From: Firmicutes bacterium AM31-12AC
Lineage (GTDB): Bacteria > Bacillota > Clostridia > Lachnospirales > Lachnospiraceae
NCBI GenBank assembly: GCA_003480425.1
Contig: QUJA01000009.1
Coordinates: 1 to 64,000, forward strand
DNA length: 64,000 bases
Direction: 5' to 3'
This document shows positions 19,148 to 28,483 of this stretch, one piece after another. The notes beneath the pieces were generated by a model, which was given only the letters and a program-made list of their open reading frames with translations, searched no databases and was not told the DNA's origin. How positions within the stretch are numbered: the first letter of the stretch is position 1; every line of letters starts with the position of its first letter. A program made the translations under genes and the position numbers.

Positions 19148-20479
19148 ATGAACAATATTCTTCGCCCGACACTTGAACTTACTGTAATTATCCCTGGGAT
19201 GATTCTTGCCTATCTTCCTGTAAAATCAACACTAAAAATATCTCTTCCAAAGCTAATTGCCTGGCTTTTTCCTCTTCTAATTGCACTCTGCATTTTGGGA
19301 GGTATATTATGCTCGGCTTTACAGATTAAAACAGCTCCCATTCTCTTTTTCCTGTTATTGCTTCTCTTGGTGATCTATCATAAAACTCTTGCGATTTCTA
19401 TTTGGAAATCTTTTAGCATTTTTCTTGCGATTTGTGCTGTTTTTTCTTGCGTGAATAGTTTTTCCCGCGCAATAAATGCAATTATAGATTTGCATTTACC
19501 TGCCTCAAAAAATATACTCTGGTTTCAGATTGGCACAGGAATCATCTATAACATTATCTGTATTTTATTCCTTTTAGCTGTCTGGTATCCTGCCATCCAT
19601 ACTGTCCGAATCATGATTGATGATGATAATTTTGCTCAGACCTGGTATGTATTCTGGATCTTACCGCTTATATTTATCGGACTGAATCTGTTCATGGTCC
19701 CAAAATACGATGGCACCTTATATACCGGACGGATTTTACAGATATATATTGTTGTCAGCCTTGTTCTGTTAATCATTCTTGCATTATTTTATGCTCTGTT
19801 TTTATTAATGGCAAACAATCTAAACCAAAATGCACGGCTTCAACAAGAAAACTATCTTCTTTCAATCCAACAGGAAAGATATACTAACCTCTGCAATGCA
19901 ATCGAAGAGACACGTCAGGCACGACATGATATGCGCCATCATTTTCTTCAGCTATCCTCAATGGCTGAAGCCGGAGATTTAGAAAAAATAAAAGAGTATC
20001 TATATAATGTAACCCAGAAAATCCCGACTATGCATATGCATTTTTGTGAAAATCAGGTCATCGACAGTGTAATCAGCTATTATTGTACACTGGCTGAACG
20101 TAACACAATTCCTTTCCACGTGCAGATTGATCTTCCGGCACAAATTTCAGTCGATGAAACAGACTTTTGTCTTGTTCTTTCTAACCTGTTAGAAAATGCA
20201 TTGGAAGCCAGCTTGAAGACCGCAAAATTCAGACAACGGATCGATATCAAAATCTATCGACATGCTTCTAATCTTATTTTAATTCAAATTGAAAATGCGT
20301 TTGATGGTAAAATCCAGCAAAAGCATGGCATTTTTCTTTCTTCTAAAAGAAATGAAAATGGTATCGGAATTCAATCTGTCCGCCACATTGTTGAAAAGAC
20401 TGGCGGTGGATGTGATTTCACGTATGATAATGGAATATTTACAGCTAAAATTATGCTTCGTCCTTGTATCAATTCATAA
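19148..20479 (+). CDS. GHKL-family sensor histidine kinase (AgrC/NatK-like)
   Basis: A 443-residue membrane kinase. Residues ~1-225 have six or seven membrane segments with very short outside loops. A coiled linker rich in Gln and Glu follows. The phosphoacceptor region is RQARHDMRHHFLQL (~residues 257-270), and the ATPase domain has LSNLLENALEAS (N-box) and NGIGIQSVRHIVEKTGG (G-box). This is the GHKL type that usually phosphorylates LytTR response regulators. No response regulator gene is adjacent, so it is an orphan here. The start has AAAGGGGG 7 nt upstream. It is divergent from the propeller lipoprotein gene and convergent with sulP. The signal it senses is unknown. Confidence 0.85.
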   Translation: MNNILRPTLELTVIIPGMILAYLPVKSTLKISLPKLIAWLFPLLIALCILGGILCSALQIKTAPILFFLLLLLLVIYHKTLAISIWKSFSIFLAICAVFSCVNSFSRAINAIIDLHLPASKNILWFQIGTGIIYNIICILFLLAVWYPAIHTVRIMIDDDNFAQTWYVFWILPLIFIGLNLFMVPKYDGTLYTGRILQIYIVVSLVLLIILALFYALFLLMANNLNQNARLQQENYLLSIQQERYTNLCNAIEETRQARHDMRHHFLQLSSMAEAGDLEKIKEYLYNVTQKIPTMHMHFCENQVIDSVISYYCTLAERNTIPFHVQIDLPAQISVDETDFCLVLSNLLENALEASLKTAKFRQRIDIKIYRHASNLILIQIENAFDGKIQQKHGIFLSSKRNENGIGIQSVRHIVEKTGGGCDFTYDNGIFTAKIMLRPCINS

Positions 20480-20487
20480 AATTTATA

Positions 20488-20531
20488 AAAAGAAATGGCC
20501 GGAACTTCAAAATTCCAACCATTTCTTTTTT
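20488..20531. terminator. Bidirectional terminator between kinase and sulP genes
   Basis: AGAAATGG pairs with CCATTTCT, with extra GGAA/TTCC pairing inside. It is flanked by A- and T-runs, so it can serve both convergent genes. Confidence 0.75.
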
Positions 20532-20534
20532 ATC

Positions 20535-22672
20535 TTATTCTTCTTTCTTCTTGTTATCTCTTAAACTAATGACAAGCTCATAAACATCCGGACGGCGTTC
20601 TTTCAAATGCTCATCCAGACGATGTCTGCGCTCCTTAAACCGTTGGGCAAGCTCTGGGTGTTCCTGTGCAATACGGTCATGTACTTCTTGTCTGTGCTCT
20701 TCCAAACGCGCTGCAAGTGTTCTTTCATCTTTTCCGGAAATATTTACAATTTCTTTCAAATGTTCCTCAAGATGCTCCAGCCACTCATCTTCATCAAATG
20801 CATCCATATGTGACCAGCTTCCATGCAGCAGTTTCTCCATATCTCCACTTTTTTTCAACTGCTCGATCTGTCGTGCAATCTGCTTTTCAATCTCATCTTC
20901 TGAATTCGAGCCAAATGCCCAAACAAATTCCTGTACACGATTGTCTACACGCTTTCTTGAAGCGCTGCGCTCTTCATTATCCACCCCATCCTCTAAAGGA
21001 TATGGCCTGTTAATTCCCATATCTTTTAATGCGATATGTGTTGTTCTTCGCACACAACCTTCTCTGATAAGATATCCTAACCCCAGTTTCTCATCTGCTC
21101 ATTCAATCCCGCAATGTGCTCCGTTATATAAAAACGAACCCCCTGTGCTTTCAGAGATGCGTAAAGATTTCCAAGCCTTTCCGCTGCTGTGATATCCATA
21201 CTTCCGATACCGCTTGCATCTAAAATTACTGCCTTCGTATCTTTCTTTTGTTCCAGTGCATCCTCTATATCCTGCTGTAATACCTGCACGTTTGCGAAAA
21301 AAAGATTGCTGCTAAAACGATAGATTAAAACATCTTTTATTGCATGAATCTGACTACTTTCATTTAAATCCCGGAAATGTCTGTGCCCCGGCTGAATCCC
21401 GAGAAATCCTCTCGCCGGCTTAGATGATCGGATTATCATTTCTGAAAATGATAAAATAATTCCAATCAATACACCATTGATCGTCCCAAGAAAAAGTACT
21501 CCTACAAATGCACCTGCGAAAATAAAAAATTCTGTCCGGCTGACTTTCCACAGCTTCGCCGCAAGATGAAATTCTGTCGCACCCAGCAGTGCTGAAATCA
21601 CGATGGCTGTAAGCACCGGAATCGGAAGATACCCTATAAATCCAGTTCCACAAAGCAGCAAAATCAACATAGACAAACCTGCAACAATACTCATTACCTG
21701 CGTTTTCCCCTGGTATTGTTCCCCCATCGCAGTTCTTGAAACAGAACCATTGATTGGACAACATCCGGTAAAGGCTGCCGCCATATTGCCCGCTGCGAAT
21801 GCTAAAATCTCCTGATTGTCATTAATCCGATATCGGTTTTTCTGTGCGAAATTATTTTCTGCAAGCAATGTTTCTGCCATAATGACAACCGCAACCGATA
21901 AACTAATCGTAATTACTTCACGGATCGGAACAACTGTAAAGTCCGGAATATTCCACTTTGGCAGTCCCGGTTCAACCGCATCCAAAGTTTTAATTCCCCA
22001 CGCTGTCATTGGAAGAATGTTTGTAAGAACTGCACCTAATACCATTAACACTACCGCCATCGGAAACTTAGGTACAAGCTTTTTCGCTACAAGTAAAATC
22101 ACAAGAGAGACACTCCCAAGTACAAGTGACGGCATATTGATTTGTCGGACAGCTTTGATAATATGTTCCGCCAGTTCCAAGAATTCGCCGGTTCCTGCAC
22201 TTCCGCCCATAAGCTTTGGCACCTGCATCAAAATAATCGTTGTACAAATACCGGTAATAAATCCCCCCATCACCGGCTCTGATATATAATTGACAAGCTT
22301 TCCTGCATGCATTAAATAAAATGCAAAAAGCCACACAGCCACAAAAAATGTCAGCACCGGAACAACTGCGAGAGCTTCTTTTGAACCGCCTTCTATGTTC
22401 ATTCCTAATAAAGCTGAACCAACTAAAGCTGCCGGTGCTGCATCCACACCAAATACAAATTGTGGTGATGTCGAAAATAATGCAAATAAAAGGATTGGAA
22501 ATACTGAACCATATAATCCATATACTGCCGGAAGACCTGCTATTTGTGCATATCCCATAGAAATCGGGATTGACACCGCCATAATAATCAGACCTGTAAT
22601 TACATCATGTACTAAATTTTCCTTATTATATTTTCGAATCGTGGGTGCCAAGGTAATATTTGCAAGCTTCAT
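20535..22672 (-). pseudogene. SulP-family anion transporter with STAS domain, frameshifted near the C terminus
   Basis: SulP proteins carry sulfate, bicarbonate or dicarboxylates. The first frame (22672-21077) has about 11 membrane segments, starting NLVHDVITGLIIMAVSIPISMGYAQIAG. The STAS domain then begins (TKAVILDASGIGSMDITAAERLG) and runs to AGLNEQMR. The second frame completes the STAS with VRRTTHIALKDMGINRPYPL and adds a Glu/Arg-rich tail of ~150 residues (RHRLDEHLKERRPDVYEL). One added base at the T-run 21087-21089 joins them through LGLGYLIREGC into ~712 residues. The span is 2138 nt, one short. The charged helical tail is an unusual extension. Without the frameshift it would be annotated wrongly as a separate 172-residue protein. 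Confidence 0.87.
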
Positions 22673-22701
22673 TCTATGTTCATTCCCTTCTTAGCTTTTT
22701 A

Positions 22702-23553
22702 TTACATACTTTGGATAAATAAAACGCCTAATGTTCCCGGACCACAATGGCTGGAAATGACGCCGCCAGCCCTTGTTTCTAATATTTCAGAGAAAACACC
22801 CAAATTTTCCAAATAAGAATGTACTTCCTCTACTATCGTGCGATCACAACCAGAATGCGTAATAAAAACTCTGTTCGGTCTTGCCGCTTTCAAATCATCC
22901 TCCATATCCTTGACATACGTCATAATTGCAGAATTGATTTTTCCACGATATTTTTTTGAAGCATTCATTGCACCATTCTCTACTACGATTTTAGGATGCA
23001 GTTTTAAAACGCCCCCTGCCATAGCTGAAACCGCATTGCAGCGACCGCCACGATATAAATAAGTGAGCGTATCTACAACAAAGCTTGCTCTGACATTCGG
23101 TTTTAACGCTTCTATTGCTGAAACAATTTCTTCTACTGTATGATTATTCTGTGCCATAATAGCTGCCTCTATTACAAGAAGCCCAATCCCTGTGGAAAGA
23201 TTTGCTGAATCAATTACTGTAATACGATCTTCCGCCTCCAGCTCCTCTGCAGCAATACGCATAACATTCCCTGATGTAGACATACTGCTTGAAATAGAAA
23301 AACATACAATTTCACGACCTTCATCTATATATGGTTTAAAAAGCTCAATTGCATCTGTCAAGGCCGGAGCTGACGTTTTTGGTGTTGTTTTATTTTCATC
23401 AGACCAACTATAAATCTCTTCTGGTGTAATATTCTTTCCATCTTCATATTCATCTTCCCCGAGAAGAATATGAAGTGGCAAAATGTCAATATCATATTTT
23501 GCAATCAACTCTGGAGAGAGGTCGCATGTGCTGTCAGAAATAATTTTTACCAT
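22702..23553 (-). CDS. DegV-family fatty-acid-binding protein
   Basis: A 283-residue DegV fold protein. It opens with the family motif ISDSTCDLSPELIAKYDIDILPLHI and contains ISSSMSTSGN, part of the lipid-carboxylate site, near residue 93. The C-terminal domain holds RVFITHSGCDR and GVISSHCGPGTLGVLFI, also typical. Members act as FakB subunits that present fatty acids to the kinase FakA for phospholipid synthesis. No fakA is nearby, so its partner is elsewhere. The start has AAAGGAG 9 nt upstream. It is probably a single-gene unit. Confidence 0.9.
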   Translation of the reverse strand: MVKIISDSTCDLSPELIAKYDIDILPLHILLGEDEYEDGKNITPEEIYSWSDENKTTPKTSAPALTDAIELFKPYIDEGREIVCFSISSSMSTSGNVMRIAAEELEAEDRITVIDSANLSTGIGLLVIEAAIMAQNNHTVEEIVSAIEALKPNVRASFVVDTLTYLYRGGRCNAVSAMAGGVLKLHPKIVVENGAMNASKKYRGKINSAIMTYVKDMEDDLKAARPNRVFITHSGCDRTIVEEVHSYLENLGVFSEILETRAGGVISSHCGPGTLGVLFIQSM

Positions 23554-23617
23554 GTTAAGAATCTCCTTTTTTATAATTTGTTTTTTACATTCTCATTTTT
23601 TCACTTTGCTTAGAAAA

Positions 23618-24487
23618 TCAACCATTTGTTTCTGTATCTTCAATAAGATTTTTCTTCAATGCTTCAATCGCATCTTGATTCTTCTTCAAAAGTTCTAATT
23701 GTCTGTATGCCTTTTCCCGTAATATTTTTAATCGCTCAATTTTAGGCACTTCCTGTCTTATCAGATCTGCATTCGTATCTTCCAGATTGATAAGCACGAC
23801 CAATTCTTCTGCTGAAGCAAAATCTCTGATATTAGGAGTTTTGCCTTTTATTCCTTTTTCGTTTCTCCATTGTGCTGCTGTTTTTCCAAACAAAGCCATA
23901 TTTAAAATATCCGCTTCTGAAGCGTATGTATATGCCATTTCCTGCGGAGATAATGTGGGAGTTATCAAAAATTCTTTTACTGCATCTGTATGGATACGAT
24001 AGTTTATTTTTGAAAGTTCTCTCTTTACATCCCATCCAATCGCTAACCGATCTGCTTCATCTTTCTTTAATCGCTGATAATCTTTGATGATATAAAGCTT
24101 AAATTCCGGTGAAATCCATGACGCAAACTCGAAAGCTATATCTGTATGAGCATAAGTACCGCCATATCGTCCCGATTTTGATACGATACCGATTGCAGCC
24201 GTTGCTTTGATCCACTGCTGCGGTGTCAATGTAAAAGCATTATCTCCTGATTCTGCCTTAAACCTATCGAATTCGATAGGTTTAAAATTCGGATTATGGA
24301 TCTGTTCCCACAATCCTAAAAACGAAATTGTAGAATGATTACGCATCCAGTTAGCAACTACAATAAAAGCATTATCCGGATTTTTATATTTAGCAATATC
24401 TGTGAGAGAAATATATGCTTCCTCATTAACAACATCACCCATCACTCTGATTTCTGTTCCGTTAGCATCTATTTTCATATTTTTCAT
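23618..24487 (-). CDS. KilA-N domain protein
   Basis: A 289-residue protein. Residues ~1-115 form a KilA-N domain, a DNA-binding fold common in large DNA viruses, phages and some bacterial accessory regions. Markers are ISLTDIAKYKNPDNAFIVVANWMRN and later WIKATAAIGIVSKSGRYGGTYAHTDIAFEFASW, described here in parts. The C-terminal half is helical and ends with a charged coil (ERLKILREKAYRQLELLKKNQ). I choose ATG 24487 because GGGAGGGG lies 8-12 nt upstream; 24520 has no such site. The gene stands alone between degV and a broken nucleoside phosphorylase gene, close to the guaA island. Function is unknown; relatives are suggested to regulate phage or defence genes. Confidence 0.8.
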   Translation of the reverse strand: MKNMKIDANGTEIRVMGDVVNEEAYISLTDIAKYKNPDNAFIVVANWMRNHSTISFLGLWEQIHNPNFKPIEFDRFKAESGDNAFTLTPQQWIKATAAIGIVSKSGRYGGTYAHTDIAFEFASWISPEFKLYIIKDYQRLKKDEADRLAIGWDVKRELSKINYRIHTDAVKEFLITPTLSPQEMAYTYASEADILNMALFGKTAAQWRNEKGIKGKTPNIRDFASAEELVVLINLEDTNADLIRQEVPKIERLKILREKAYRQLELLKKNQDAIEALKKNLIEDTETNG

Positions 24488-24827
24488 TTTTTCTCTCACC
24501 CCTCCCATGTTATTTTTCAAATATACGATTTACAATTTGCTTGTGTCACAAGTATATCACATAACATCCAACAAATAAATTCACAGTTAAAATTTACGTT
24601 GATAACAAATTTCAATGTCTATTTCTGTGAAATATGGATAATAGAAAACAACAGGCAATCCTATAGACTGCCTGTCATTCAGAATAACTAATATCTACTT
24701 TTCATCATTCGAATTTGACAACCACTAATCAATTTTGTTTAGAAAATCAACACAATGTGGTTGAACTACTGTAGATTACTATTTTTTATTATATTTGGTA
24801 TCTCGACAAAGCAAAAATTACAACTCT
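24488..24827. other. Gene-free stretch between KilA-N and nucleoside phosphorylase genes
   Basis: I see one hairpin, 24651-24675 (ACAGGCA...TGCCTGT), followed on the minus strand by a T-rich tail. It probably terminates the phosphorylase transcript. The AT-rich remainder should hold the KilA-N promoter, but I could not find a convincing -35/-10 pair. Confidence 0.5.
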
Positions 24828-25454
24828 CTACATCTTCACTACCGCATCAAGGCAGAGTGTAAGTGCATATTCATATGCGTTTCCACCAAAATTTCGCTCG
24901 TCATATTTATTAATATTTTCAAGGCTATCTGCCGTATAAAGTATCATTCCCCAATTTACACCACGAAAAGCCGAACAAGCTGCAAGTGCTGAACATTCCA
25001 TTTCTACAACAGAACACCCTTCGCTTTTGCGGTATATTACTTTTTCTTTGGTTTCACGATATAACCCATCCGTTGACCAAATAATAACTTCTTGATATTT
25101 CATACCATGTTCTAGTATAGTTTCTTCAATAGCTTTTCTTGCTCTTTCATTAATTGCCATAAAACGTGACAGTGGAGCATAGTGATAAGATGTTCCTTCA
25201 TCACGCAGAGCCTTGTATGGTACAAGAAATGTCCCTTCAGGAAATGTTTCAAGACATCCGCAAGATCCGGCAGAAATTATTTCTCGCACACCATACCCAA
25301 TCAGCCAATCCAAAATTTGTGTCGCAGAAGCGGCACCTACAGGTGCTTGACAAAGTGTGACCTCTTTTCCCTTATATTCAGCTATGTAAATCGGATAATA
25401 CTTCGTTGCACTAATAAGAGTGAATTCTATAAGACAATTTTTAATATCGGCAAG
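24828..25454 (-). pseudogene. Purine/uridine nucleoside phosphorylase, N-terminal part missing
   Basis: The frame is open from 25454 but has no proper start; the only in-frame options are TTG 25313 and unusual codons without a binding site. What remains is the PNP_UDP core: SATKYYPIYIAEYKGKEV, CQAPVGAASATQ, IISAGSCG, TDGLYRET, CSVVEMECSALAACSAFRGV and a final YEYALTLCLDAVV. VEMECSAL is the usual base and ribose binding motif. Compared with ~250-residue relatives, about 45 N-terminal residues are absent. These normally hold a phosphate-binding Arg. The upstream sequence to 25770 does not supply them in any frame, so this looks like a real truncation beside the island boundary. Confidence 0.75.
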
Positions 25455-25770
25455 CTAAATGTACAGCTGGAATAGCACCTATTAACGAACCTTGACAGTT
25501 TAACAATTGCTCTGAACTCTGCGATAGGGACTTTGCGCCCTTTTGACAGAGAAATTGAGCAATGTTATGACTGCATGGAGCATTTTTAATTTCATGGTAC
25601 AGTTATCAGTTCAGATATTGTTCCATGAATAATTCAGGATAAACATTAATCAAACATTTTTATTGACAACATTTATAATATTAGAATTCAGCAAATGAGA
25701 ATAAGTGAAACAAATAGCAGGCAACCTTATCGATTACCTGCTACGTAAAATATCTTATGCAAATTAGAAA
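25455..25770. other. Non-coding flank of element 1, with a hairpin
   Basis: I find no supported gene here. A hairpin at 25714-25741 (AGCAGG...CCTGCT) is followed on the minus strand by a T-rich stretch and likely ends the defence operon transcript from element 1. The stretch 25480-25600 may be a remnant of an older insertion, but I do not recognise it. Confidence 0.45.
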
Positions 25771-25782
25771 TTATTCAAACTC
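25771..25782. repeat. Attachment site repeat A (left junction with chromosome)
   Basis: TTATTCAAACTC, identical to the end of guaA at 45959-45970 and to the site at 37232-37243, all in the same orientation. Confidence 0.85.
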
Positions 25783-25883
25783 TTCTTTACCAAGTTGTTA
25801 TGTGGTGTTTTTTATCGGGTTTGGTGGCGGAAATCATGGATTTTGTCTGATTTCTACCTATTGCTCGGATTTTTGAAAGATTG

Positions 25884-25903
25884 TATTGTCATTTTGTTGT
25901 CTC
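25884..25903. promoter_or_regulatory. Candidate integrase arm site, left end of element 1
   Basis: TATTGTCATTTTGTTGTC, a paired TTGTC repeat, ~102 bp from att site A. The counterpart at the right end of element 1 is 37155-37174. It overlaps the stop codon of the AAA+ gene. Confidence 0.6.
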
Positions 25904-27158
25904 ACTGACAATCTTGCTCACCTTTCTCGCTATTTACATACTCTTTCCATGCTTTATCCTTTCCCACTAATCCAACAAAACGATTCATAACATTACGCTT
26001 TATGCTTCTCAAATTATCATAGTTCTGATAATTTTCTTCTACTATTTGATTTTTTATAGTAGTTTTTTTTAACACACCTATATGTTCCATATAATCTTCT
26101 ATTAGTTTATCAGTAAAATCAGAAACAAATTTCACTTTATCTGCATAAGATAAAGGTTGAAACTCATATGTCATATCAAATCTAGAAAACAAAGGTTCTG
26201 GAATCATATCCTTAAAATTGGTATTATTTAAATTCGCTGTAAAAACAATTATATACCCATCCAAATCAATAACTTTTCCATCCAAATCAGTATATTGACC
26301 ATCTTCTAGCATTTCATAAAAGAATGTAAATATAGCTTCATCCGCCTTATCTAACTCGTCGATTACAATAATTTTCGACTTACTGTGCAAAATCTTATTT
26401 GTCAACTCTCCACCTTGTTCACTTCCAACATATCCTTTGGGAGAACCAATTAAACTCCACAAAGAACCTTTACCTGAATAATTCCCAAAATTAATTTTTA
26501 TTGATGGTTCATCCGGGTACATCTCTCTCTGTAAAATTCTTCCTACTTCCGTTTTTCCTACTCCTGATTTACCGCATAACAACAAGGAAAAAACTTTCTT
26601 TCTTTTCATTCTATGTAGTAAGATAAATGCCTCTATCTGGTCTTTAAAATCCTTTTTAAACTTCTCATGCCCATATAACTGCAAATCAAACTGTTCTATA
26701 ATAGAATCAAATTTCTCTTTATTACAATCAATAATAGAAAACGCTTCCTGTTCTTCTTGTGTCTCCTCTTGAGTTTCTTCAGCCTTATCTAACACTTTAT
26801 CGCATTCCTCATCTCTTTCAAAATAATAGCTAAACACATCACAGGCTTCATGCAAAAAGGTTTTTTCCACACAATAATCAATATTTTCTTCGTTTTCTTC
26901 ATTTAACGAATTAATCCATCCCTCATATATAATTCGCAAATCATTTCTTACAAGAGCAGACATCACCATTACGGTTATATCAATAACAAAATGCTCAACA
27001 TCATTTATTCCTGTATACTTTAATGCAATATTTTGATTAGTCAAATAGGAAATAGGGTACACAATATTCTCCCCTTCTGGAAATTGTTTTGCAAATTCAT
27101 CAAATTTACCTTTTTCATAATACAATAATTTTTTCTTTTTCATCTCTCTATTTTGCAT
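25902..27158 (-). CDS. ClpB/ClpX-like AAA+ ATPase of the defence operon (possible DodB-like)
   Basis: A 418-residue protein with one AAA+ module of the AAA_2 type. Residues ~1-150 are a family-specific N-terminal part, with an acidic Glu/Gln run (EETQEETQEEQEA) near 135. Walker A is LLCGKSGVGKTEVGR (~197-211), Walker B is IIVIDELDKAD (~263), and a sensor region reads IIVFTANLNN. An arginine-finger-like FSRFD follows (~325), then a helical C domain. DELDKA is typical of the ClpX and Clp D2 group, suggesting protein remodelling rather than DNA translocation. The ATG at 27158 overlaps the upstream gene by 11 nt and has CAGGAGA in front, so it is translationally coupled. In Dodola defence systems a ClpB-like ATPase pairs with a DUF6414 protein, which may be the case here. 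Confidence 0.85.
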   Translation of the reverse strand: MQNREMKKKKLLYYEKGKFDEFAKQFPEGENIVYPISYLTNQNIALKYTGINDVEHFVIDITVMVMSALVRNDLRIIYEGWINSLNEENEENIDYCVEKTFLHEACDVFSYYFERDEECDKVLDKAEETQEETQEEQEAFSIIDCNKEKFDSIIEQFDLQLYGHEKFKKDFKDQIEAFILLHRMKRKKVFSLLLCGKSGVGKTEVGRILQREMYPDEPSIKINFGNYSGKGSLWSLIGSPKGYVGSEQGGELTNKILHSKSKIIVIDELDKADEAIFTFFYEMLEDGQYTDLDGKVIDLDGYIIVFTANLNNTNFKDMIPEPLFSRFDMTYEFQPLSYADKVKFVSDFTDKLIEDYMEHIGVLKKTTIKNQIVEENYQNYDNLRSIKRNVMNRFVGLVGKDKAWKEYVNSEKGEQDCQ

Positions 27159-28422
27159 TAATCTCCTGAATCACTGCAATCACATCTATAACCTCTTGGA
27201 ATTCTCCAGATTGCTTACCTTTATTGTATATATCATCAAACATTTCTTCCTTACCTTGCACAGAGGGTTGTAATCGGTAATCATCGTTCTCATAAGTATG
27301 CACTTTCTTCTGTTCATTATTTTCCGAAAAAATTTCTTGTAAACTTAATCTTTTTTCATACTGACGTTTTCCTCTATAAATTCCTACAACAGTTACAGTA
27401 CCAACCTGTAAATCATATATATTATAAGAATTCTCAAAATCGTTTTCAAAGGTCATTGGAATTGTTAACAAAAATTTCTTATCACCAACAATACATCCCA
27501 ACTCATAAGCACAATCCTTTAATAAAGAGTTTATCATTGCTGATAAATCAAATTCAATTTTCATGTCATCTGAATTACTGCTAATTTTCGTATCCTTAAA
27601 TGCTCCGTTTAATATCATTTTAGTAACAGCATAGGAGTCTTCAGCATTCAAAAGTACTAAGGATGCATTCTTCAATAAAATCAAATCACCCAAATTCATC
27701 ATTTCATTTTCTTCATATACATTGGCTTTTGCAATAATACTTGCAAGCATATTTGATTTAGTAGTCTTTACATCAAAGTTTTCAAGCACCTTACTTTTCA
27801 TGCCATTATGAATTTGAATATTTTGAGACAATCCTAATTCACCTTTTACGCTCTCTAAATATTTAAGATTACTATTAATACCAATATTAGTTTGTTTCTC
27901 AAGCGTCGATTCTGATTCATTTTCACTTGTTCCACTAGTAACAATTCGATTATTCAAAAGCATTGCAATCTCGTATACTTTTTCAGTATTTATATAATAC
28001 AAACTAAATATTTTCTTTTTCCTCTCTTGCTTATCCTCTTCACCTTCCATCCCACTTATCTTTGCTCCTTTAATTTTGCTGTATATCAGCATATAAAGAG
28101 CGGTTATCATGTAAATAACAATTTTAATCTTTGCTGGAAAAAGCATTGTATCTATTAAAACAAGCATTAGATATTCAACAGCCGCTAAAACTAACGCATA
28201 GTATAATCCGTTTACTTCCTTTTGACTTTCTCTTTGTGTGCACAACAACTTTAACACTACCGCTAGCAAGATCGGTACAGAAAGAATATACGGCGAATAA
28301 AAATATGTTATGTCAAATATATGTACAATATCTAACAATATACATACAACAGAAATTGAAATTAAGATTATTGCCAGATAATGCATCCATTTTTCAGCAA
28401 TACATTCTTTAATTTTTTTCAC
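27148..28422 (-). CDS. Membrane-anchored protein, possibly DUF6414-like (DodA-like)
   Basis: About 424 residues. I start at GTG 28422, which has AAGGAGG 8 nt upstream; the earlier in-frame TTG at 28482 has no site. Residues ~10-130 hold four or five hydrophobic segments in pairs (YLAIILISISVVCILL, YILSVPILLAVVLKLL, YALVLAAVEYLMLVLID, IVIYMITALYMLIYS). After a basic linker a soluble domain begins FSLYYINTEKVYEIAMLLNNR. This resembles the YLD-x-x-KV opening I know from DUF6414 proteins, with a later LGDLILLKNASLVLLN. That family match is from memory and needs a profile search. The gene starts 61 nt after the nuclease stop and overlaps the ATPase gene by 11 nt. A membrane anchor would place the ATPase at the membrane. 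Confidence 0.6.
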   Translation of the reverse strand: MKKIKECIAEKWMHYLAIILISISVVCILLDIVHIFDITYFYSPYILSVPILLAVVLKLLCTQRESQKEVNGLYYALVLAAVEYLMLVLIDTMLFPAKIKIVIYMITALYMLIYSKIKGAKISGMEGEEDKQERKKKIFSLYYINTEKVYEIAMLLNNRIVTSGTSENESESTLEKQTNIGINSNLKYLESVKGELGLSQNIQIHNGMKSKVLENFDVKTTKSNMLASIIAKANVYEENEMMNLGDLILLKNASLVLLNAEDSYAVTKMILNGAFKDTKISSNSDDMKIEFDLSAMINSLLKDCAYELGCIVGDKKFLLTIPMTFENDFENSYNIYDLQVGTVTVVGIYRGKRQYEKRLSLQEIFSENNEQKKVHTYENDDYRLQPSVQGKEEMFDDIYNKGKQSGEFQEVIDVIAVIQEINAK

Positions 28423-28483
28423 ACTCGTCCTCCTTTTTACATAATCCTCAAATATATAACGACATATTAATGAATACACCAAG

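Noticed and set aside
24700..24730. A fourth guaA-type att repeat near ATTCGAATTTGACA
   Set aside because: It does not match TTATTCAAACTC and has no paired arm site nearby.
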